From Bacteroidales bacterium UBA3824 (GTDB lineage: Bacteria; Bacteroidota; Bacteroidia; Bacteroidales; UBA3824): DNA of 21,898 nucleotides. Positions 15,489 through 21,898 of this stretch are shown in pieces. Position 1 is the first letter of the stretch, and each line of letters opens with the position of its first letter. The position numbers and the translations under genes are program-made. The notes beneath the pieces were generated by a model. That model was not told where the DNA came from, ran no database searches, and saw nothing but the letters and a program-made list of their open reading frames with translations. The stretch spans positions 1-21,898 of the forward strand of contig DGIK01000228.1 in assembly GCA_002393195.1 (NCBI GenBank), in the 5' to 3' direction.

Positions 15489-17585
15489 ATGAGAAAATAT
15501 TTATTGTTTATCCTGACAATCCTCTGCGCCGCCACAATCACTGCGACGGCGCAGAATAATGTTACAGTTCAATGGAATTGCAGCAGCAAAACGCTCCCAA
15601 ACGGCAATGTGGAGTTGCTATTTGACGCGACAATCCCCGACGGATTCCGCCTTTATTCGCCCTACAATCCAGAAGGTGCGTCCAAGCCGTTGTTGATTAA
15701 ATTTGACAATCAGGACAATTTCACCACCGACGGCAAAATCATCGAACTTCAAAAGCCGGAGGAGCATTACGAAGAAATTTTTGAAGCGACCGAAAAGTTT
15801 TTCAAGAAAAACGCAAAATTCAAAATCGTAATCAAACCCACTGTCAATGAGCCATTTACAATTGACGGCAAGTTTGATGGACAAGTTTGCAACGACCAAT
15901 TTTTCTGTGCGATGGTTCGCGACGAATTTCATATCAATGTAACGCCGCAAAAACCAAAATCGAAAGACACCGAAAAAAAAAACGAAATAACTCCCGCTGA
16001 GCCCGTAAAAAACACTCCGTCTGAACCACAAACAAACAAAACAGACAAAGACTCAGACAAGGCGCAACACATTGATACAGCGACGACTACGCCCATAGAC
16101 ACAGCCGCCGCACCTTCTTTCGATGCGGTCTCCACTACCCCAGCCACAGAAACCGCCACCACAACCGACGGCGAATCTATGTGGTGGGTGTTTGTAATTG
16201 CATTTTTGGCGGGACTTGCGGCGATATTCACGCCGTGCGTATTTCCGATGATACCAATGACGGTAACATTTTTCCTGAAAGACAAATCGGGCAAAGGCAA
16301 ATTCAATGCGCTAATTTACGGAATATCAATCATTTTGCTATACACATTGCCCGTTGCGATACTTATTATAATTAGCAATATGATAGGCGGCGCAACATTC
16401 ACGGCGGGCATTTTCAACGCATTGAGCACACATTGGCTGCCCAACATCATTTTCTTCGTGATATTTATGGTGTTTGCGCTGTCGTTTTTGGGAATGTTTG
16501 AGATTGTATTGCCGTCGTCGATAATCAACCGCGCCGAACAACGCGGCGACAAGGGCGGATTGATTGGAGTGTTTTTCTTGGCATTCGTGTTGGTGCTTGT
16601 AAGTTTCTCTTGCACAGGACCTATCGTGGGTTCGGTGCTTGTGGAATCGGCGTCGGGCGGCAGTAGTTACATAAAACCAATTGTTGCCATTTTGGGATTT
16701 TCGATAGCGTTTGCAATGCCGTTCACGCTGTTTGCATTCTTCCCCGAATGGCTCAAACAACTCCCAAAATCAGGCGGTTGGCTCAATACGGTGAAGGTAG
16801 TTTTGGGGTTTGTGGAATTGGCGTTGGGATTAAAATTCCTCAGCGTCGCCGACCAAACTTACCATTGGCACATCTTGGACAGGGAAACATATTTGGCGAT
16901 TTGGATTGCAATAGGATTTTTGTTGACGGCTTATTTGCTCGGCAAATTGAAGTTGCCAAACGACAGCGACCTGCCGCATATCAAAGTGCCAAGGCTGTTG
17001 CTTGCCATCATAACTCTCTCATTCACAGTGTATATGATACCGGGATTGTGGGGTGCGCCGCTCAAAGCGTTGGCAGGATACATACCACCAATCACCACTC
17101 AGGATTTTGTAATCGACAACAACGAAACCACCGCCGCGCCGCAATCGCCCACAACGAGCAACCTCTGCAAAAAGCCGTTGTATTCTGATTTTCTGAAACT
17201 TCCGCACGGTATTCAGGCGTATTTTGAATACGACGAAGCCGCCGACTGCGCCCGCCGTCAAAACAAACCGCTACTCCTCGTCTTCACGGGTCACGGCTGC
17301 GTCAACTGCCGCAAAATGGAGGAAAATGTTTGGACAGACCCGCGTGTAAGCCAAAAAATGCAGAATGACTTTGTATTATGCGCACTTTACACCGACGACC
17401 GTACAAAATCCGCCGACGGCACTCACACCATCGGACAAGTGAATACGGAAATCCAAATTTCGCGCTACAACATCAACGCGCAACCGTATTACGTCATTGT
17501 TGACCCAAATACCGGCGCAATGCTCAAAACACCAATGAGTTACAATCCCGATGTGGAGAGCGTGCTGCAATGGATGGGAATTTAA
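15489..17585 (+). CDS. dsbD: Thiol:disulfide interchange protein DsbD (protein-disulfide reductase)
   Basis: Inner-membrane protein that carries electrons from cytosolic thioredoxin to periplasmic thiol proteins. The 698 residues show all three modules. A signal peptide (1-21) and the alpha immunoglobulin-like domain (22-152) come first, with a Cys pair C134/C140 in VCNDQFFC. A Thr/Pro/Lys-rich linker (153-228) follows. The eight-span CcdA-like beta domain (231-530) has its redox Cys C250 in FTPCVFPMIPMT and C375 in SFSCTGPIVGS. The C-terminal thioredoxin-like gamma domain has GHGCVNC (C604, C607) and a cis-Pro in INAQPYYVI (P666). All redox centres are intact. It begins just after the OmpA hairpin and converges on a secreted thioredoxin-like gene, a plausible electron acceptor. 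Confidence 0.95.
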   Translation: MRKYLLFILTILCAATITATAQNNVTVQWNCSSKTLPNGNVELLFDATIPDGFRLYSPYNPEGASKPLLIKFDNQDNFTTDGKIIELQKPEEHYEEIFEATEKFFKKNAKFKIVIKPTVNEPFTIDGKFDGQVCNDQFFCAMVRDEFHINVTPQKPKSKDTEKKNEITPAEPVKNTPSEPQTNKTDKDSDKAQHIDTATTTPIDTAAAPSFDAVSTTPATETATTTDGESMWWVFVIAFLAGLAAIFTPCVFPMIPMTVTFFLKDKSGKGKFNALIYGISIILLYTLPVAILIIISNMIGGATFTAGIFNALSTHWLPNIIFFVIFMVFALSFLGMFEIVLPSSIINRAEQRGDKGGLIGVFFLAFVLVLVSFSCTGPIVGSVLVESASGGSSYIKPIVAILGFSIAFAMPFTLFAFFPEWLKQLPKSGGWLNTVKVVLGFVELALGLKFLSVADQTYHWHILDRETYLAIWIAIGFLLTAYLLGKLKLPNDSDLPHIKVPRLLLAIITLSFTVYMIPGLWGAPLKALAGYIPPITTQDFVIDNNETTAAPQSPTTSNLCKKPLYSDFLKLPHGIQAYFEYDEAADCARRQNKPLLLVFTGHGCVNCRKMEENVWTDPRVSQKMQNDFVLCALYTDDRTKSADGTHTIGQVNTEIQISRYNINAQPYYVIVDPNTGAMLKTPMSYNPDVESVLQWMGI

Positions 17586-17613
17586 TGGGGGTGTCCTTAC
17601 GGACAGAAATAAT

Positions 17614-17668
17614 ACAAATCTTTACAAATTCTACAAATTATTTATTTGTCTGATTTGTAAAGATTTGT
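17614..17668. repeat. Long AT-rich palindrome between convergent dsbD and thioredoxin genes
   Basis: ACAAATCTTTACAAAT (17614-17629) pairs perfectly with ATTTGTAAAGATTTGT (17653-17668), and a nested ACAAAT/ATTTGT pair sits in the loop. Small palindromes flank it: GTCCTTACGGAC (17593-17604) and TCGCGAAGCGA (17676-17686). It could serve as a bidirectional terminator. The layered structure also suggests a dispersed palindromic repeat element. Confidence 0.6.
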
Positions 17669-17693
17669 AAGATTTCTCGCGAAGCGATTACTA

Positions 17694-18125
17694 CTATAAT
17701 CCAAACACTTCTTTTATTGCCTGTTTCAATTCGACTTCATCCATATAGCCGTTGATGGCCTCGTATTCGTCTTTGGCGGGATTCACGAAGATAAGGCACG
17801 GTATGCCTTCCTGAATCTCGTCGAAGATGGACGCAGCCTGCGGGCACTTGTCAACATCCACGTAAAATGTCTGAATCTTAGAGCCATACGCTTGCTGAAT
17901 CTTATGCAAGACAGGTTTCTGTTTGTTGCACCAAGTGCACCACGTCGCGCCGTATTCGATGATGAACGGCTTTTTGCATTTCACCTCGTCAGTATTATAA
18001 TTATAACACTTGGTGAGGAAAGTCTGTTCGGTAAGCGTAACAGTCTCAGCGGATTGCGCGTAAGTAGCCACCACCGGTATCAACATCAGACACGGCAGCA
18101 TCAAGAATTTGAAAAAAGATTTCAT
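17694..18125 (-). CDS. Periplasmic thioredoxin-like protein
   Basis: A 143-residue thioredoxin-fold protein with a signal peptide (about 1-23, MKSFFKFLMLPCLMLIPVVATYA then QSAE). The active site is TWCTWC (Cys63, Cys66), followed by FYVDVDKCP, and the cis-Pro loop is EGIPCLIF (Pro109). Extra Cys residues at 40, 50, 94 and 110 are notable for a periplasmic redox protein. The WCxWC-type site is typical of thioredoxin family members that take electrons from DsbD-like proteins. Its gene converges on dsbD with a palindrome between them. It probably reduces or isomerises periplasmic disulfides; a specific client cannot be named. No clear promoter was found upstream; TATATATG (rev. strand) is one mismatch from a -7 box. 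Confidence 0.88.
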   Translation of the reverse strand: MKSFFKFLMLPCLMLIPVVATYAQSAETVTLTEQTFLTKCYNYNTDEVKCKKPFIIEYGATWCTWCNKQKPVLHKIQQAYGSKIQTFYVDVDKCPQAASIFDEIQEGIPCLIFVNPAKDEYEAINGYMDEVELKQAIKEVFGL

Positions 18126-18317
18126 AATATGTCAATGTTTTAAGGTTTTGCATATATAGTTGCACGGCGAGGTGGAAAATGAGGGGAAAAATGAAAAAAA
18201 AATACATCCACATCCATTTTCACAACAGTTTTTCGCTATAAAGAACATTTTGACATCCATTTGTATAGATTATTAAGTTACAGAACAATGAACAATAAGG
18301 AAAAATAATGCTTTTTT

Positions 18318-18349
18318 TTTGTGAAAATGATTAATAATTTTTACATTTG
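18318..18349 (+). promoter_or_regulatory. Bacteroidota-type promoter of the restriction-modification operon
   Basis: TTTG (18318-18321), 20 bases, TACATTTG (18342-18349) matches the consensus exactly, 20 bases before the ATG at 18370. The surrounding 18126-18317 is AT-rich and shows no gene, controller-protein box or RNA. Confidence 0.75.
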
Positions 18350-18369
18350 CCAACCCAAAAAAACAAATT

Positions 18370-19449
18370 ATGTCAGACAAAGAGAAAACCATCAAGCCCG
18401 GATTGTTCGGGCAGAAACATTCAAGCCGCGATTATACAAAAGCGGAGTGTTGGGGTAAGAATCAGTTCAACAGTTCTTTCCCTGCATCACTTGTCGCGTA
18501 TATGTACTCAAAGGACTTAAAGCCAATTTATATCAAGACCAACAAGGATAACAAAACTATTCATACTTCGATAGATAGCAACGAACTACTTGGTATAGAC
18601 CCTCTTAGTGATGATGCATATTATAATTATGAGGCAGGTTTTTCCACATACGAAATGTTCTATCAAGGTGAAAGAGAAAAGATAGACCTCGTGATGATGA
18701 ACAACAAAACAAAGGAATTACTCTCAGGTCTTGAAGTAAAACTAACTGCATTACCCGACAATACAACCAAGAGCCTTCCTGAAAAAGAATGGGGAACAGA
18801 AATTGTAATGCGTCCGCCTACAATCTGTTTCCTTGCTTGCAGCATCTGCGCCAATTACGAAAGTCCAAAAGACAAAGAAAAACTTCGCAAGATGCTTCGC
18901 AATGTTCCTCAAATAAATCATTGGGAAGAAATCAATGAAGTTTTGCCCAACTATGGAAAGATTCTTGATGCCATCCTTGCCATATCTGCCGATATGTGTA
19001 AAAATCAGAAACCTCTTATCATTCAGCCCGTTTGGAAGACTGATGGTAACAAAATGCGTCTTAAAGATGACTGCCTTGACGTTTTCGTTTGGTCTAATTT
19101 AGCAGTAATTCAAATGTGTTGCACCGAGGATGTGTCAACCATTAACAAAATCAACCGGTTCAATCGAACAATAATTTGGATTTACAAGATGTTGCTTGAT
19201 TTTGTTACATACGACACATTCGATTACAAACGAATCATTCGTCTGCAATCATATAACCTTGCCAACGACAAGGCATTTGCCTTGCCCGGAACTAAGTCGC
19301 ACGTATTTTTAGATTGTCCCGAAATCGTAAAACCGCGAATTTCAAAGTATGAAATCAAGAACATAATACTCGGCGGCGGTCAAGATTTGCTTAGTCCCGA
19401 ACGTAGGTTTGATGCAGTTTTAGTTAATAGTACAGACATTTTCGAATAA
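18370..19449 (+). CDS. HindVP-family type II restriction endonuclease
   Basis: Restriction enzyme of the HindVP/HgiDI family, whose characterised members cut GRCGYC; the same specificity is likely but not proven here. The 359 residues start with the family hallmark: PGLFG (10-14), SSRDYTKAECWGKNQFNSSF (18-37). A PD-(D/E)xK-type metal site can be proposed at Asp106 (KIDLVMM), Glu122 and Lys124 (SGLEVKL). The product has no membrane segment or signal. It has its own promoter and is followed after 5 bases by the cytosine methyltransferase, so the two are co-transcribed with the nuclease first. No controller gene is present. Base composition is more AT-rich than the flanking dsbD and pflB genes, consistent with transfer. 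Length fits the family, with no visible damage. Confidence 0.85.
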   Translation: MSDKEKTIKPGLFGQKHSSRDYTKAECWGKNQFNSSFPASLVAYMYSKDLKPIYIKTNKDNKTIHTSIDSNELLGIDPLSDDAYYNYEAGFSTYEMFYQGEREKIDLVMMNNKTKELLSGLEVKLTALPDNTTKSLPEKEWGTEIVMRPPTICFLACSICANYESPKDKEKLRKMLRNVPQINHWEEINEVLPNYGKILDAILAISADMCKNQKPLIIQPVWKTDGNKMRLKDDCLDVFVWSNLAVIQMCCTEDVSTINKINRFNRTIIWIYKMLLDFVTYDTFDYKRIIRLQSYNLANDKAFALPGTKSHVFLDCPEIVKPRISKYEIKNIILGGGQDLLSPERRFDAVLVNSTDIFE

Positions 19450-19454
19450 TTATT

Positions 19455-20447
19455 ATGAGAATTGTAGATTTATTTTGCGGATGTGGCGGTCTAAGTTTGG
19501 GATTTCAAAATGCAGGTTTTGAAATAGTTGCGGCATACGACAAATGGAAAGCAGCATTGGACGTTTACCGTAAAAATTTTGCGCACACCGCAGAAGAACT
19601 TGATTTGAGCGACATTCAAAAAAGTTGTTCCATCATAGAAGAATCGAAACCCGATATGATAATTGGCGGACCTCCGTGTCAGGATTTTTCGTCAGCGGGC
19701 AAACGTAACGAGGATGGCGGACGTGGCGACTTGACCGTCCAATATGCCAAAATCGTCGCAACAATTCGCCCAAAATGGTTTGTAATGGAAAACGTCGCAA
19801 GAATCACTAAGACACAAAAACTTGTGGAAGCAAAGGAAATTTTCAAAAATGCCGGTTACGGACTTTCACAACAAGTATTAGATGCTTCATTTTGTGGCGT
19901 TCCACAACAGCGAAAGCGTTTTTTCTTAATCGGCAAACTTAACGAAATGGATGGTTTTATGGAACCGTTTATTCTTGGCGGGCTTGCACAAAGACCAATG
20001 ACAATGAGGGATTATTTTGGTGATTCGCTCGGTTTGGAATTCTATTACAGGCATCCGCGCAGTTACGCCCGTCGTGGAATTTTCTCTATTGACGAGCCAA
20101 GCCCCACTATTCGCGGTGTCAATCGTCCTATGCCCACAGGCTATCAGATTCATTCCAACGACCCAGTCAAATCCAAAGAAGGAATCCGAGCGCTAACAAT
20201 GTTGGAACGTAGCTACATTCAGACATTTCCTCGCTCATTTGAATTTTTCGGCAGCAAAACAGATATGGAACAAATGATTGGTAACGCTGTTCCTGTCAAC
20301 CTTGCAAAATACGTTGCAACAGCAATTGCCAAATATCTTGCAAAACCACATTTTAATCGACATATTGAAATTGATTTTGACCAATGGGCTACCGAAGAAC
20401 GTTTAGCATATTATGCAAGCGAACCTGAAACAGCATTTGGAATTTAA
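19455..20447 (+). CDS. DNA (cytosine-5)-methyltransferase of the R-M pair
   Basis: Protects the host by placing 5-methylcytosine in the recognition site of the adjacent endonuclease (probably GRCGYC). The 330 residues contain the standard C5-methylase motifs in order. I is DLFCGCGGLSLGF (5-17, SAM binding); IV is GGPPCQDFS (71-79) with catalytic Cys75. VI is MENV (111-114), and VIII is QQRKRFFLIG (151-160). The target-recognition region lies at about 165-245, and X is MIGNAVPVNLAKYVA (274-288). All key residues are present, so it should be active. It follows the endonuclease by 5 bases and is closed by a hairpin terminator. A downstream tail of about 30 residues is unremarkable. Confidence 0.93.
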   Translation: MRIVDLFCGCGGLSLGFQNAGFEIVAAYDKWKAALDVYRKNFAHTAEELDLSDIQKSCSIIEESKPDMIIGGPPCQDFSSAGKRNEDGGRGDLTVQYAKIVATIRPKWFVMENVARITKTQKLVEAKEIFKNAGYGLSQQVLDASFCGVPQQRKRFFLIGKLNEMDGFMEPFILGGLAQRPMTMRDYFGDSLGLEFYYRHPRSYARRGIFSIDEPSPTIRGVNRPMPTGYQIHSNDPVKSKEGIRALTMLERSYIQTFPRSFEFFGSKTDMEQMIGNAVPVNLAKYVATAIAKYLAKPHFNRHIEIDFDQWATEERLAYYASEPETAFGI

Positions 20448-20462
20448 TGTTGTACATACCAT

Positions 20463-20505
20463 ATTTAATGCACGGATAAAAATTTAATCCGCGCATTAAA
20501 TTCTT
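20463..20505 (+). terminator. Hairpin terminator of the R-M operon
   Basis: ATTTAATGCACGGAT (20463-20477) pairs with ATCCGCGCATTAAAT (20487-20501) with a single A/C mismatch and a 9-base loop, 15 bases after the methylase stop. The T-run after it is weak, so confidence is moderate. Confidence 0.65.
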
Positions 20506-20549
20506 ATAAATTTGCATTTGGGAAATAACAAAAAATTAATTTTACCGCT

Positions 20550-20581
20550 ATTGCAAATCCCAAAATATCCCACTACCTTTG
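20550..20581 (+). promoter_or_regulatory. Likely promoter of pflB
   Basis: ATTG (20550-20553, one mismatch to TTTG), 20 bases, TACCTTTG (20574-20581, exact -7 consensus). The start codon is 43 bases after the -7 box. No regulatory palindrome was seen between the promoter and the gene. Confidence 0.6.
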
Positions 20582-20624
20582 CCGCGTAAAAAAATAAGTG
20601 TTTATCAAACAAGAATACTACTTT

Positions 20625-21898
20625 ATGAAACTCACTAACTGTATCGAAAGTTTCGATGGCTATATGTGGAAGCGCGAAATCAACGTCCGCGACTTCATAC
20701 AGCACAACTACACGCCGTATTATGGCGACGAAAGTTTTCTCCAAGGCCCCACTGCCAAGACCAAGGCTCTGTGGGACAAACTTTCCGAAATGTTCAAGAC
20801 CGAGCGCGAGAAGGGCGTTTATGACGCGGAGACCAAACTCCCGCAGACCCTCACGACATACGGCGCGGGCTACATCGACAAGGAAAACGAAGTAATCGTA
20901 GGTCTCCAAACCGACGCGCCACTCAAACGCGGCATCTTCCCCAAAGGCGGCATCCGCATGGTGGAATCGGCATTGAAAGCATACGGATACAGCCTCGACC
21001 CCGCCACAAAAGAAATCTACACCAAATACCGCAAGACCCACAACGAAGGCGTATTTTCGGCATACACCAAGGACATCCGCGCCGCCCGCCACGCGCACAT
21101 CATCACGGGACTTCCCGATGCTTACGGACGCGGACGCATCATCGGCGACTACCGCCGCATCGCCCTCTACGGCGTCAACAACCTCATCGAGGAGAAAAAA
21201 CGCTTCCTCGACCGCCTCGACATCCAAGAGATGACCGAGGAGTGCATACAATCCCGCGAAGAAACCTCCGAACAAATCAAGGCTCTTGGCGACTTCGTGA
21301 AGATGTGCGCCAACTACGGTTTTGACGTTACAGTACCCGCCAAAAACGCTCGAGAGGCTGTTCAGTTTGTATATTTCGGCTACCTCGGCGCGGTAAAAGA
21401 CCAGGACGGCGCAGCAATGTCGCTTGGCAGGGTGAGCACATTCTTGGACATCTTCATCGAAAAAGACATCCGCGAAGGCATCCTCACCGAACAGGAAGCG
21501 CAAGAACTTATAGATCAATTGATTATCAAATTGCGCATAGTCCGTTTTCTCCGCACTCCCGAATACAACGACCTCTTCTCCGGCGACCCGATTTGGGTAA
21601 CTGAAAGCATTGGCGGACAAGGTGTTGACGGCAGGTCGATGTTAACTAAGACCTCTTACCGCATCCTCCACACCCTCGAAAACCTCGGACCCGCGCCCGA
21701 ACCCAATTTGACCGTCCTGTGGTTCAACAATGCGCCCGAAAATTGGAAGCGTTATTGCGCCAAAATGTCCATAAAGACAAGCGCAATTCAATACGAAAAC
21801 GACGACCTGATGCGCCCCGACTACGGCGACGACTACGGCATCGCATGCTGTGTATCCCCGATGAAAATCGGCAAACAGATGCAATTTTTCGGTGCGCG
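20625..21898 (+). CDS. pflB: Pyruvate formate-lyase (formate C-acetyltransferase), 5' part
   Basis: Glycyl-radical enzyme that converts pyruvate and CoA to acetyl-CoA and formate in anaerobic fermentation. The frame is open from ATG 20625 to the window end, giving the first 424 residues of an enzyme usually about 750 long. Visible signatures are [20 protein letters not shown] near the N-terminus, [60 protein letters not shown] and [20 protein letters not shown]. The catalytic Cys pair is IACCVSPM (Cys408, Cys409, equivalent to E. coli 418/419). The glycyl-radical site lies beyond the window. No activase gene is visible; it is often adjacent. GC-rich native composition. A long open frame exists on the opposite strand (20496-21620), but it is a shadow of this gene. 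Confidence 0.95.
   Translation, partial: MKLTNCIESFDGYMWKREINVRDFIQHNYTPYYGDESFLQGPTAKTKALWDKLSEMFKTEREKGVYDAETKLPQTLTTYGAGYIDKENEVIVGLQTDAPLKRGIFPKGGIRMVESALKAYGYSLDPATKEIYTKYRKTHNEGVFSAYTKDIRAARHAHIITGLPDAYGRGRIIGDYRRIALYGVNNLIEEKKRFLDRLDIQEMTEECIQSREETSEQIKALGDFVKMCANYGFDVTVPAKNAREAVQFVYFGYLGAVKDQDGAAMSLGRVSTFLDIFIEKDIREGILTEQEAQELIDQLIIKLRIVRFLRTPEYNDLFSGDPIWVTESIGGQGVDGRSMLTKTSYRILHTLENLGPAPEPNLTVLWFNNAPENWKRYCAKMSIKTSAIQYENDDLMRPDYGDDYGIACCVSPMKIGKQMQFFGA

Noticed and set aside
18280..18310. A six-codon ATG frame upstream of the restriction gene as a leader peptide
   Set aside because: It lies upstream of the consensus promoter at 18318-18349 and so would not be in the transcript.
20496..21620. 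A 374-codon minus-strand frame over pflB
   Set aside because: The plus strand encodes a full pyruvate formate-lyase N-terminus with its catalytic Cys pair; the reverse frame is a shadow.

Overview
The window comes from an anaerobic member of the Bacteroidota, most likely order Bacteroidales. Several upstream regions carry the TTTG-N19/20-TAnnTTTG promoter typical of the primary sigma factor of that phylum (before the LD-carboxypeptidase, pepD and the restriction gene; an imperfect copy before pflB). Shine-Dalgarno sequences are rare, there are outer-membrane beta-barrels ending in Phe, a secreted lipoprotein, an OmpA-type protein, and a pyruvate formate-lyase. No species can be named from sequence alone.

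Layout. 1-1449: 3' part of dnaK, closed by a strong terminator. 1528-6005: a clearly AT-rich, probably transferred block. It holds gajA (OLD-family ATPase/TOPRIM nuclease), gajB (UvrD-like helicase), together a Gabija anti-phage system, and a third gene on the same strand. That gene joins a GIY-YIG/T5orf172 nuclease domain to a C-terminal domain resembling RAMA. 6147-6887: unknown single-span membrane protein. 6936-7994: lipoprotein of the LD-carboxypeptidase/MccF (S66) family. 8016-12111, minus strand: two small outer-membrane beta-barrel proteins, a DUF4112 membrane protein and a large coiled-coil protein, possibly one operon read from 12.1 kb down to 8.0 kb. 12262-13725: pepD dipeptidase. 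13826-15394: OmpA-like porin/peptidoglycan anchor. 15489-17585: DsbD-type thiol:disulfide transporter, convergent with a periplasmic thioredoxin-like protein (17694-18125). 18370-20447: a type II restriction-modification pair (HindVP-family endonuclease and C5-cytosine methyltransferase) with its own promoter and terminator. 20625-end: pflB, cut by the window edge.

How the genes fit together. Two independent DNA-targeting defence modules (Gabija and R-M) sit between otherwise ordinary housekeeping and envelope genes, about 12 kb apart. Neither is accompanied by a transposase, integrase or tRNA. DsbD and the secreted thioredoxin plausibly form a reductant-delivery pair across the inner membrane. 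OmpA, the two small beta-barrels and the LD-carboxypeptidase belong to the cell envelope.

No intergenic stretch exceeds about 250 bases. The longest, 18126-18369, holds the R-M promoter and otherwise only AT-rich sequence. No rRNA, tRNA, CRISPR array or insertion sequence was seen.
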